Positions 34,693 to 42,702 of a DNA stretch of 64,000 nt are shown in pieces. The DNA lies in assembly GCF_002934625.1 (NCBI RefSeq), contig NZ_PTJD01000002.1, positions 1 through 64,000 on the forward strand, in the 5' to 3' direction. The DNA is from Kineococcus xinjiangensis. Its GTDB lineage: Bacteria; Actinomycetota; Actinomycetes; Actinomycetales; Kineococcaceae. Within the stretch, counting starts at the first letter, position 1. Every line of letters starts with the position of its first letter. Position numbers and translations under genes: made by a program. The notes beneath the pieces were generated by a model, which ran no database searches, was not told the origin of the DNA, and saw nothing but the letters and a program-made list of their open reading frames with translations.

Positions 34693-37191
34693 TCAGCCGC
34701 CGAGGAACCGGGCCAGGTGGTGTGCCGTCGGGCCCGTTCCCGGGGCGTCCGCCGTGGCCGCCACCTCCCGCGGAGCGCCCGCCGCCACCAGCCGCCCCCC
34801 GGCGTCACCCGCACCGGGACCGAGGTCGAGGACGTGGTCGGCGGCGGCCACGACGTCCAGGTCGTGCTCGGCGACGACCACGGTGCCGCCGGCGTCCACC
34901 AGCTCCTGCAGCAGCCCCAGCAGCAGCTCCACGTCCGCCGGGTGCAGGCCCGTGGTGGGCTCGTCCAGCAGGTACAGCGTCCGGCCGCGCCCGCTGCGCT
35001 GCAGCTCCGTCGCGAGCTTCACCCGCTGCGCCTCCCCGCCGGACAGCTCCGTCGCCGGCTGCCCCAGCCGCAGGTAGCCGAGGCCGACCCGCTGCAGCGC
35101 CCGCAGCCCCCGCACCGCCGCGGGCACGTCGTCGAGGGCCTCCAGCGCCTCGTCCACGGACAGCGCGAGCACGTCGGCGACGCTGCGGCCGCGGTGCAGC
35201 ACCTCCAGCGTCTCCGGCGCGTAGCGGGAACCCCCGCAGTCCGGGCACGGGGCGTACGTGCCCGGCAGGAACAGCAGCCGGACCGCGACGAACCCCTCCC
35301 CCCGGCAGGTCGGGCAGCGCCCCGCAGCCACGTTGAAGGAGAAGCGGCTCGCACCCCAGCGCCGCCGCCTCGCCTCCTCGGTGGCGGCGAACACCCTGCG
35401 CACCGCGTCGAAGATCCCCGTGTAGGTGGCGAGGTTGGAGCGGGGGGTGCGCCCGAGGGGGCGCTGGTCCACCCGCACCAGCCGCGCCAGGGCCTCCAGG
35501 CCCTCGGCGGCGGCCACCACGGGGCGCTGGTCGACCGCGCCGACCGGGCTCGCAGGCCCCTCCGCGGCGGCGCCGGGCTCGTCTCCGGGCTCGCCCCCGG
35601 GCTCGTCGCCGGGCGGGTCCTCCTCCGGCTCCGGTTCCGCCGCGACGCCCAGGTGGCGGGCGGCGACGTCGGCCAGCGCCTGCAGCAGCGTCGACTTCCC
35701 CGCCCCCGACACCCCGGTGACGGCGGTGAGGACGCCGGTGGGGACGTCCACGTCGAGCCCCCGCACCGTGTGGTGGGTGACGCCGCGCAGCCGGATCCAG
35801 CCCACCGGCGGGCGGGGGCGCCGCCCGGGAGGCGGAGCGGGGTCGAGGTGGTGGCGCGTGCGGGACTCCGCGACGTCGTGCACGCCCGCCACGGGACCGC
35901 TGTGCAGGACGCGTCCGCCACCGGCCCCGGCGCACGGGCCGACGTCGACCAGCCAGTCGGCGCGGCGGACCACGGCCATGTCGTGCTCCACCGCGAACAC
36001 CGTGTTCCCCGCCTCGCGCAGCCCCTCCAACACCCCCACCAGCGCCTCGGTGTCCGCCGGGTGCAGCCCCGCGGAGGGCTCGTCGAGGACGTAGACGACG
36101 CCGAACAGGCCCGAACGCAGCTGCGTCGCCAGCCGCAGCCGCTGCAGCTCCCCCGCCGACAGCGTCGGCGCGGCCCGGTCCAGCGCCAGGTACCCCAGCC
36201 CCAGGTCCAGCAGCACCCGCGTGCGGGCCAGCAGGTCGCGCACCACCAGCCCCGCCGCGTCGTCGCCGCCCTCCCGGCCCGAGCCCGCCAGCACCGCCAC
36301 CAGGCCGGCCAGGGGCAGCGCGGAGAGCTCCGCGATGTCGCGGCCGGCGAACGTCACCGCCAGCGCCTCGCGCCCCAGCCGCCGCCCCGCGCACTCCGGG
36401 CAGGTCCGCGCGTCCAGGAACCGCCGCACCCGGTTGCGGGTCGCGGCGGAGGAAGAGCCGGCGAACGCCGTCAGCACGTAGTGCCGCGCGCTCTGGTACA
36501 TCCCCTGGTACGGGCGCTGGATCCGCCCCGCCTCCCGCACCGGGTGGACGGTCACGACGGGACGCTCCTCGGTGAAGAGGATCCAGTCGCGCTCCTCCTG
36601 CGGCAGTTCGCGCCAGGGCCGGTCGACGTCGTGGCCGAGCACCGCGAGGATGTCGCGCAGGTTCTTGCCCTGCCAGGCGCCCGGCCAGGCGGCCACCGCC
36701 CCCTCGCGGATGCTCAGGGACGGGTCCGGCACCAGCGACGCCTCGCTCACCCCGAACACCGCGCCGACGCCGGAGCAGCCCGGGCACGCCCCCGCGGTGG
36801 TGTTGGGGGAGAACGCGTCGGAGTCCAGCCGCCGCGCCCCCGCCGGGTAGTCCCCCGCGCGGGAGAACAGCATCCGCAGAGAGTTCGACAGCGTCGTGAC
36901 GGTGCCGACGGAGGAGCGCGAGGACGGCGCGGCGCGGTTCTGCTGCAGCGCCACCGCCGGGGGCAGGCCCGTGACCGAGTCGACGTGCGGGGCGGGGACC
37001 TGCTGCAGCAGGCGGCGGGCGTAGGGCGCCACGGACTCGAAGTAGCGTCGCTGCGCCTCCGCGTAGAGGGTTCCGAACGCCAGGGAGGACTTCCCCGAAC
37101 CCGACACCCCCGTGAACGCCACGAACGCGTCGCGCGGGATGTCGACGTCCACGTCGCACAGGTTGTTCTCCCGGGCGCCGCGCACCCGCAC
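34693..37191 (-). CDS. class II UvrA-like excinuclease ATPase, 832 aa
   Basis: Two-cassette UvrA paralogue of the short class (UvrA2). First ATPase: Walker A FTGVSGSGKSSLAFGTLY and a divergent signature TLSAGELQRLRLATQL. Second: Walker A VTGVSGAGKSTLLQAL and signature ELSGGEAQRVKLATEL, Walker B TLYLLDEPTTGLHPADV. Zinc-type cysteines are in GACPGCSG, RTCPECAG, GRCPTCRG and APCPDCGG. The second cassette holds an acidic Pro/Gly/Glu insertion (EPEPEEDPPGDEPGGEPGDE) not normally seen. Class II proteins lack the UvrB-binding domain and are linked with drug or DNA-damage tolerance. The GTG start lies 30 bases after the aldo/keto reductase stop; GAGGAGGAGA is rather far upstream, so an alternative start is possible. 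Confidence 0.88.
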   Translation of the reverse strand: MRVRGARENNLCDVDVDIPRDAFVAFTGVSGSGKSSLAFGTLYAEAQRRYFESVAPYARRLLQQVPAPHVDSVTGLPPAVALQQNRAAPSSRSSVGTVTTLSNSLRMLFSRAGDYPAGARRLDSDAFSPNTTAGACPGCSGVGAVFGVSEASLVPDPSLSIREGAVAAWPGAWQGKNLRDILAVLGHDVDRPWRELPQEERDWILFTEERPVVTVHPVREAGRIQRPYQGMYQSARHYVLTAFAGSSSAATRNRVRRFLDARTCPECAGRRLGREALAVTFAGRDIAELSALPLAGLVAVLAGSGREGGDDAAGLVVRDLLARTRVLLDLGLGYLALDRAAPTLSAGELQRLRLATQLRSGLFGVVYVLDEPSAGLHPADTEALVGVLEGLREAGNTVFAVEHDMAVVRRADWLVDVGPCAGAGGGRVLHSGPVAGVHDVAESRTRHHLDPAPPPGRRPRPPVGWIRLRGVTHHTVRGLDVDVPTGVLTAVTGVSGAGKSTLLQALADVAARHLGVAAEPEPEEDPPGDEPGGEPGDEPGAAAEGPASPVGAVDQRPVVAAAEGLEALARLVRVDQRPLGRTPRSNLATYTGIFDAVRRVFAATEEARRRRWGASRFSFNVAAGRCPTCRGEGFVAVRLLFLPGTYAPCPDCGGSRYAPETLEVLHRGRSVADVLALSVDEALEALDDVPAAVRGLRALQRVGLGYLRLGQPATELSGGEAQRVKLATELQRSGRGRTLYLLDEPTTGLHPADVELLLGLLQELVDAGGTVVVAEHDLDVVAAADHVLDLGPGAGDAGGRLVAAGAPREVAATADAPGTGPTAHHLARFLGG

Positions 37192-37221
37192 CAGGCCGTC
37201 CAGGTCGGTCTCCTCCTCGGG

Positions 37222-38247
37222 TCAGCGCCGCAGGGGGCTCATGTCGGGGTAGCGGTCGCCGGCGGTGGCGCCCGCGGGCAGCACGTCGTCGAGGTGGCGG
37301 ACCTCCTCGGCGGTCAGGTCCACGTCCAGCGCCGCGACGTTCTCCACCAGGCGGGTGCGCCGCTTCGTGCCGGGGATCGGCACGACGTCACCACCCTTGG
37401 CCAGCAGCCACGCCAGCGCGACCTGGGAGGCCGTGACGCCCTTGCGCGCCGCGAGGGAGCGCACCTCCTCCACGAGCCGGAGGTTGCGCTGCATGTTCTC
37501 CCCCTGGAACCGCGGGTTGTGCCGGCGGAAGTCGTCCGGCGCGAGGTCGTCGACGCTGCGGATCGCGCCGGTGAGGAAACCCCGCCCCAGCGGGGAGTAC
37601 GGCACGAACCCGATGCCCAGCTCCCGCACGGCGTCCAGCACGCCGTCGACCTCCACGTCGCGGCTCCACAGCGACCACTCCGTCTGCAGGGCGGTGACGG
37701 GGTGGACGGCGTGGGCGCGGCGGATCGTCTCCGGGGCGGCCTCGCTGATGCCGAGGTGGCGGACCTTGCCCGCCGCGACGAGTTCCGCCATCGCGCCCCA
37801 CGTCTCCTCCACGGGCACGGTCGTGTCGACGCGGTGCTGGTAGTAGAGGTCGATGACGTCGACGCCGAGCCGGCGCAGGCTGGCGTCGCACGCGGAGCGC
37901 ACGTACTCGGGGCGGCCGTTGACGCGGCGGGTGCCGTCGGGGAACCGCTCGTTGCCGAACTTGGTGGCCAACTGCACCTCGTCGCGGCGGGAGGCGACGG
38001 CACGGCCGACGAGTTCCTCGTTGGTGAAGGGGCCGTACATGTCGGCGGTGTCGAGGAACGTGATGCCGGCGTCGAGGGCGGCACCGATCGTGGCGAGCGA
38101 CTCCTGCTCGTCGCCGGGGCCGTAGAACTCCGACATGCCCATGCAGCCGAGCCCGAGGGCGGAGACCTCCAGGGCGGCGGCGCCGGTGCCGAGGACGCGG
38201 CGGCGGGCGGTGGGGACGGTGGTTCGGGTGGGTCCGGTCGTCGTCAT
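37222..38247 (-). CDS. aldo/keto reductase, 341 aa
   Basis: NADPH-dependent TIM-barrel oxidoreductase of the AKR13/YhdN-like group. The catalytic tetrad is present: Asp in [20 protein letters not shown] (with Tyr), Lys in [10 protein letters not shown] and His in [19 protein letters not shown]. The cofactor-binding end has [20 protein letters not shown]. The ATG follows GGAGCG. It is probably co-transcribed with the UvrA-like gene 30 bases downstream. The MerR gene upstream on the same strand, behind the tandem repeat, may control it, since MerR-AKR pairs are frequent. Confidence 0.92.
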   Translation of the reverse strand: MTTTGPTRTTVPTARRRVLGTGAAALEVSALGLGCMGMSEFYGPGDEQESLATIGAALDAGITFLDTADMYGPFTNEELVGRAVASRRDEVQLATKFGNERFPDGTRRVNGRPEYVRSACDASLRRLGVDVIDLYYQHRVDTTVPVEETWGAMAELVAAGKVRHLGISEAAPETIRRAHAVHPVTALQTEWSLWSRDVEVDGVLDAVRELGIGFVPYSPLGRGFLTGAIRSVDDLAPDDFRRHNPRFQGENMQRNLRLVEEVRSLAARKGVTASQVALAWLLAKGGDVVPIPGTKRRTRLVENVAALDVDLTAEEVRHLDDVLPAGATAGDRYPDMSPLRR

Positions 38248-38295
38248 GCCCGCACGCTCCCGCTTCGAGCGCGCTCGAAGTCAAGGTGGGCCGCC

Positions 38296-38429
38296 CCGGC
38301 GCGGGGACGTCCGGCAGGCGACACGCGGGCGAGTCGCGGCGGAACGTCCCCGCCCACGTGCGCGACCTCCCGGCGCGGGGACGTCCGGCAGGCGACACGC
38401 GGGCGAGTCGCGGCGGAACGTCCCCGCCC
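38296..38429. repeat. tandem pair of 50-bp inverted-repeat elements
   Basis: A 60-base unit (38296-38355) is repeated without visible change at 38370-38429, period 74. Each unit contains a 50-base core from GGGGACGTCCGGCAGGCGAC to GGCGGAACGTCCCC, so GGGGACGT and ACGTCCCC are terminal inverted repeats. GGCGACACGCGG lies inside the left half. A third relative lies at 50669-50718. The pair fills the gap between the aldo/keto reductase start and the MerR stop. Confidence 0.9.
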
Positions 38430-38461
38430 CAGCCCCGCGGCGCGACGTCCTCGCACGGGGC

Positions 38462-38869
38462 TCACCGGGCCGCCAGGTGCTGCTCGTAGAGGTCGATCTT
38501 GCGGTCGATGGCGCCGAGGTGGCCCTGCACCTCGGCGAGCTGCGCGCGGACGCGCTCGCGGTGGGCGTGCAGGATCGCCAGCCGCTCCTCCTCGTGGCCG
38601 CCGCGGCGGCACAGCTCGGCGTAGGTGCGGATCTCCCGGATCGGCATCCCCGTGGCGCGCAGCCTCGTCACCATCGTGATCCAGCGCAGGTCCGCCGCCG
38701 TGTAGGAGCGGTGCCCGGAGGCGGTGCGCCGCACCGGGGCGACCAGCAGCCCGTCGCGCTCGTAGTAGCGCAGGGTGTGCGCGGTGAGGCCGCACAGCTG
38801 CGCCGCCTCCGCCACCCCGAGGCCCTCCTCGCCCGCCGTCGCAGCGGTCGTCGTCGCGGTCGTCGTCAC
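38462..38869 (-). CDS. MerR-family regulator, 135 aa
   Basis: After a Thr/Ala leader, the MerR DNA-binding domain is complete: LGVAEAAQLCGLTAHTLRYY, ERDGLLVAPVRRTASGHRSY, TAADLRWITMVTRLRATGMP and IREIRTYAELCRRGGHEEER. A dimerising coiled coil (LAILHAHRERVRAQLAEVQG HLGAIDRKIDLYEQHLAAR) follows. There is no metal-binding Cys pair at the end, so a small organic or oxidative signal is more likely than a metal. The GTG at 38869 overlaps the FAD oxidoreductase stop (GTGA). A regulatory link to the adjacent aldo/keto reductase is inferred. Confidence 0.92.
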   Translation of the reverse strand: MTTTATTTAATAGEEGLGVAEAAQLCGLTAHTLRYYERDGLLVAPVRRTASGHRSYTAADLRWITMVTRLRATGMPIREIRTYAELCRRGGHEEERLAILHAHRERVRAQLAEVQGHLGAIDRKIDLYEQHLAAR

Positions 38870-40299
38870 AACCCGTACCCCTCCAGCAGCCGCAGCCAGA
38901 CCTCGCTCACCGTCGGGTAGCTCGGGACCGCGTGCCAGAGCCGGTCCAGCGGAACCTCCCCCACCACGGCGATCGTCGCGGAGTGCAGCAGCTCCGCGAC
39001 GCCCTGCCCGGCGAAGGTGGCTCCCACGACGACCCGGCGCGACTCGTCGACGACGAGGCGGGCCCGCCCCGCGTACCCGTCCGCCAGCAGGCCGGCCCCG
39101 GCGACACCGGCGAGGTCGACGTCCACCGCCCGCACGTCGAGGCCCCGCTCGCCGGCCTGCGCCGCCGTCAGGCCCACCCACGCCACCTCGGGGTCGGTGA
39201 ACACCACCTGCGGCACGGCGCGGTGGTCGGCGGTCGCGGCGAACCTCGACCACGCCGCGACCTCCCCGCCCAGGTCTCCGCGGGCGCGGGCGGCGATCGC
39301 GTCGCCGGCGGCCCGGGCGGCGTACTTGCCCTGGTGCGTCAGCGGGGCGCGCCCCGTCACGTCACCGGCGGCGTAGAGCCAGCCGCCCGGCACGCCCGTC
39401 ACGCGCCCGGAGTCGTCCACCTCCAGCGGCCCGTCACCGGTCAGGCCCACGGACTCCAGCCCGAGCCCGTCCACGGCCGGGGTGCGGCCGGTGGCCACGA
39501 GCAGGCGCTCCGCGCGCAGCGTCGCACCGTCGCCGAGGTCGAGGACCACCCCGTCGCCGTCCTGCCGAACGCTGCGCGGGGAGGTGCCCGTGCGCACGTC
39601 CACGCCGTCGGCGGCCAGCGCCTCCCCCACGAGCTCGCCCGCGAAGGGCTCCGCACCGCCGAGCAGGCCGCTGCGGGCCAGCACGCTCACCCGGGCACCG
39701 AGCCGCTGCCACGCCTGCGCCAGCTCCACCGCCACCACGCCCCCGCCGACCACGGCCAGGGAGGCGGGGACCTCCTGCGCGCTGGTGGCCTCCCGGCTCG
39801 TCCAGTGCGGCGTGCCCGCCAGGCCCTCGACGTCGGGCAGGGAGGGCACCGACCCCGTGCAGACCGCCACCGCGTGCCGGGCGGTCAGGACGGTCGTGCC
39901 GCCGTCGTCGCCGTCGACCTCCACCCGGCGCTCACCGGTGAGTCGGGCCGAGCCGCGCAGCAGCCCGATCCCCGCCGAGGCCACCCACTCCGCCTGCGAG
40001 GAGTCGTCCCAGCCGCTCGCGAAGGTGTCGCGGCGACCGAGCACCGCGCCGGCGTCGAGACCGCCGGTCACCGCCGCCGCCGCGCCGGGCAGCCTGCGGG
40101 CCGCCGCCAGGGCGTGCCCCGGCAGCAGCAGCGCCTTCGACGGCATGCACGCCCAGTAGGAGCACTCCCCGCCGACGAGTTCGCGCTCCACCAGCACGAC
40201 GTCCAGACCTCCCCGGCCGGCCCGGTCGGCGAGGTTCTCCCCCACCGCCCCGGCCCCGATGACGACGACGTCCACCTCGCGCTCCGAGACCCCAGCCAT
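38866..40299 (-). CDS. FAD/NAD(P) disulphide-reductase-family oxidoreductase, 477 aa
   Basis: Class I pyridine nucleotide-disulphide reductase fold. FAD motif VDVVVIGAGAVGENLADRAG, redox pair in GGECSYWACMPSKALL (Cys46 and Cys51), NAD(P) motif SLAVVGGGVVAVELAQAW, and LYAAGDVTGRAPLTHQGKYA. The C-terminus ends HAVPSYPTVSEVWLRLLEGY. The catalytic His of lipoamide and glutathione reductases, normally in HPT, is replaced by Tyr (YPT). This marks a distinct subfamily, so mercuric, glutathione or dihydrolipoamide activity should not be assumed. It is coupled to the MerR gene and divergent from the glutamate-cysteine ligase gene. Confidence 0.9.
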   Translation of the reverse strand: MAGVSEREVDVVVIGAGAVGENLADRAGRGGLDVVLVERELVGGECSYWACMPSKALLLPGHALAAARRLPGAAAAVTGGLDAGAVLGRRDTFASGWDDSSQAEWVASAGIGLLRGSARLTGERRVEVDGDDGGTTVLTARHAVAVCTGSVPSLPDVEGLAGTPHWTSREATSAQEVPASLAVVGGGVVAVELAQAWQRLGARVSVLARSGLLGGAEPFAGELVGEALAADGVDVRTGTSPRSVRQDGDGVVLDLGDGATLRAERLLVATGRTPAVDGLGLESVGLTGDGPLEVDDSGRVTGVPGGWLYAAGDVTGRAPLTHQGKYAARAAGDAIAARARGDLGGEVAAWSRFAATADHRAVPQVVFTDPEVAWVGLTAAQAGERGLDVRAVDVDLAGVAGAGLLADGYAGRARLVVDESRRVVVGATFAGQGVAELLHSATIAVVGEVPLDRLWHAVPSYPTVSEVWLRLLEGYGL

Positions 40300-40429
40300 G
40301 CCCGGACGCTACGCCCCCGGCGGCCCGGCGACCACGGCGCGAGCGGGTGCGCTGGGGTTGCTCACGAGGCGGATCGCGGAGGTGGTCGCGCAGGGCGCAC
40401 GGCGGGCTGCGCTGTGGTTGGCTCGGACG

Positions 40430-41566
40430 GTGCGCGTCGACTTCACCCCGTCCCCCCGCCCCACCCTGGGGGTGGAGTGGGAGTTCGCGCTCGTCGACCG
40501 CACGACCCGCGACCTCACCAGCCGGGCCGGGGAGGTGCTGGCCGCCCTGCGCAACGAGGACGGCGAGGACCACCCGCGCATCCACAAGGAACTGCTGCGC
40601 AACACCGTGGAGGTCGTCACGGGCATCTGCGAGTCCGTGCCGGAGGCGGTGGAGGACCTGCGCGCCAGCCTGCGGGACGTCAGGCGCGTCACCGACCCCC
40701 TGGGCATCGACCTCCTGAGCGCCGGCACGCACCCCTTCGCGCGCTGGAGCGCGCAGCAGGTCACCGAGAACCCCCGCTACGCCGAGCTGATCAACCGCAC
40801 CCAGTGGTGGGGCAGGCAGATGCTCATCTGGGGCGTGCACGTCCACGTCGGCGTCGGCTCGGTGCACAAGGTGCTGCCCATCCTGAACACCCTGCTCAAC
40901 CACTACCCGCACCTGCAGGCGCTGTCCGCGTCCTCGCCGTTCTGGACGGGCACCGACACCGGCTACGCCAGCAACCGGGCGCTGATGTTCCAGCAGCTGC
41001 CCACCGCGGGCCTGCCCTTCCAGTTCGGCTCCTGGCCGGAGTTCGAGTCCTACATCGGCGACCTGTGCGCCACCGGCGTCATCGACGCCCTCAGCGACGT
41101 CCGCTGGGACATCCGCCCCTCACCGGTCCTGGGGACCCTGGAGACGCGGGTGTGCGACGGCGTGCCCACCGTCCGGGAGCTGGGTGCGCTGGCCGCCCTC
41201 GTGCACTGCCTGGTGGTGGACCTCGACGCGCGCCTCGACGCCGGGGAGGAACTGCCCACGATGCCGCCGTGGCACGTGCAGGAGAACAAGTGGCGCTCCG
41301 CCCGCTACGGCCTGGAGGCGGAGATCATCCTCGACGCGGCGGGCCGCGAGCGGCTGGTCACCGACGACCTGGACGACCTGCTGGAGCGCCTGGACCCCGT
41401 GGCCCGGCGGCTGGGCTGCGCGGGTGAGCTGGCCGCCGTGGCGGACATCCCCCGCCGGGGCGCCAGCTACCAGCGGCAGCGGGCCGTGGCCGCGGCGACC
41501 GGCGGGGACCTCGTCGCGGTCGTGGACAGCCTCGTCGCGGAGCTGCGGGAGGACCCCGCGCCGTGA
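40430..41566 (+). CDS. glutamate-cysteine ligase family 2 (YbdK-type), 378 aa
   Basis: ATP-grasp-like GCS2 enzyme that joins glutamate and cysteine or a related amine. PTLGVEWEFALVDRTTRDLT at the N-terminus holds the metal-binding Glu residues. IHKELLRNTVEVVTGIC, INRTQWWGRQMLIWGVHVHV (conserved) and VLGTLETRVCDGVPTVREL follow, then WHVQENKWRSARYGLEAEII. The frame is open upstream to 40259, but family similarity begins at VDFTPSPRPTLGVEWEF, so the GTG at 40430 is used; no strong ribosome site is present. It may belong to an alternative thiol pathway. EgtA is possible but not supported by neighbours. Confidence 0.85.
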   Translation: MRVDFTPSPRPTLGVEWEFALVDRTTRDLTSRAGEVLAALRNEDGEDHPRIHKELLRNTVEVVTGICESVPEAVEDLRASLRDVRRVTDPLGIDLLSAGTHPFARWSAQQVTENPRYAELINRTQWWGRQMLIWGVHVHVGVGSVHKVLPILNTLLNHYPHLQALSASSPFWTGTDTGYASNRALMFQQLPTAGLPFQFGSWPEFESYIGDLCATGVIDALSDVRWDIRPSPVLGTLETRVCDGVPTVRELGALAALVHCLVVDLDARLDAGEELPTMPPWHVQENKWRSARYGLEAEIILDAAGRERLVTDDLDDLLERLDPVARRLGCAGELAAVADIPRRGASYQRQRAVAAATGGDLVAVVDSLVAELREDPAP

Positions 41567-41591
41567 CCGGCCCGGGCGCTGCGGCGTGACG

Positions 41592-41597
41592 CATACT
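41592..41597 (+). promoter_or_regulatory. -10 element of a leaderless promoter
   Basis: CATACT ends exactly six bases before the GTG start at 41604, and no ribosome site is present. The same geometry is seen at 54097 and 54670. Such spacing is known for leaderless actinomycete transcripts, where transcription starts at the start codon. Confidence 0.5.
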
Positions 41598-41603
41598 GCG
41601 CGG

Positions 41604-42689
41604 GTGGACGGAGCCCGGGGCCGGAAGCAGCGGCGGGCGTCCGTGCGCCGCGGCACGGCCCTGCTCCTCGCCCTCGCCTGGGTGCTGGTGCTGTGGGCCT
41701 GCCAGGCCGCGGTGGGGGGCCGCCTCGTGGTCGTGCCGTGGCTGGCGCTCGCCCCGCTCGCCGCGTCCCTGGTCCTGACGTGGCGCGGCACCGCCGCCGT
41801 CGCCGCCGCGGTGGTGCTGGCGGTCACCCAGCTCAGCGCCGCCACCGGCGACCTGTGGACGGGCTTCGGCGGGATCCGGGTGGCCGGCGGCGCGGCCCTG
41901 TCCGCCTTCGCCGTCTTCAGCGCGCACGTGCGGGTGCGGCGGGAGGCGCACATCCGGGCCGTCACAGAGGTCGCGACGGTGGCGCAGGCCGCCATCCAGC
42001 CGCCCGTGCCGGCCCGGGTCGGCCACGTCGCCCTGGCGTCGCGCTACGTCTCCGCCAGCGCGGACGCCCTCGTGGGCGGTGACCTCTTCGACGTGGTCGC
42101 CGCCGACGGCGGGGTGCGGCTCATCGTGGGCGACGCCCGCGGCAAGGGGCTGCCCGCCGTGCACGTCGCCGCCGCGGTCCTGTCCGCCTTCCGGCTCTCC
42201 GCACCGCGGGTCGACGTCCCGCTGGAGGAGGTGGCCCGGCACCTGGAGGCCGCCATCACCCCCCGGCTGGCGGAGGAGGACTTCGTCACGGCGGTGCTGT
42301 GCGAGCTGCACCCGTCGGGGCGCCTGGACATCGTCCGCTGCGGTCACCCCGCGCCGCTGCGACTGGTGGCGGGGCGGACGCCGGAGGAGGTCGGGAACCA
42401 CTCCTGCCCGCCGCTGGGGCTGGGCGTGGAGCCGGTGGTGGAGTCGACGGTCCTGCGCGCCGGCGAGCGGCTGCTGCTGCACACCGACGGGCTCGTGGAG
42501 GCGCGCGACGCCGAGGGCAGGTTCTTCGACGTGCTGCGCGCGGCCTCGGCGCTCGTGCCGTCGGGGGGCGCGCCGGCGGAGGCGCTGGACGCGGACCTGG
42601 AGGGGCTGCTGGAGAAGGTGCGGGCGCACGTCGGCGGCACCCTCACCGACGACGTCGCGGTGCTGCTCGTGGAGGCCCTGGAGGGGTAG
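41604..42689 (+). CDS. membrane PP2C (RsbU/SpoIIE-type) serine phosphatase, 361 aa
   Basis: Two or three N-terminal membrane segments (ALLLALAWVLVLWACQAAVG, VVPWLALAPLAASLVL and AVAAAVVLAVTQLSAATG) are followed by a helical linker. A SpoIIE-type PP2C domain follows: AAIQPPVPARVGHVALASRY, VSASADALVGGDLFDVVAAD, VRLIVGDARGKGLPAVHVAA, TAVLCELHPSGRLDIVRCGH and LLLHTDGLVEARDAEGRFFD, with final LTDDVAVLLVEALEG. The metal-binding Asp residues are present. It would dephosphorylate an anti-sigma antagonist in a stress pathway, but no partner-switch genes are adjacent. The start is placed at 41604 because of the -10 box six bases upstream; a GTG at 41586 is also in frame. Confidence 0.88.
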   Translation: MDGARGRKQRRASVRRGTALLLALAWVLVLWACQAAVGGRLVVVPWLALAPLAASLVLTWRGTAAVAAAVVLAVTQLSAATGDLWTGFGGIRVAGGAALSAFAVFSAHVRVRREAHIRAVTEVATVAQAAIQPPVPARVGHVALASRYVSASADALVGGDLFDVVAADGGVRLIVGDARGKGLPAVHVAAAVLSAFRLSAPRVDVPLEEVARHLEAAITPRLAEEDFVTAVLCELHPSGRLDIVRCGHPAPLRLVAGRTPEEVGNHSCPPLGLGVEPVVESTVLRAGERLLLHTDGLVEARDAEGRFFDVLRAASALVPSGGAPAEALDADLEGLLEKVRAHVGGTLTDDVAVLLVEALEG

Positions 42690-42702
42690 GGGGACGGCGG
42701 CC

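Noticed and set aside
34717-38679. Plus-strand open frame of 1320 codons
   Set aside because: Shadow of the UvrA-like and aldo/keto reductase genes; low-complexity His/Arg/Gln composition and no start site.
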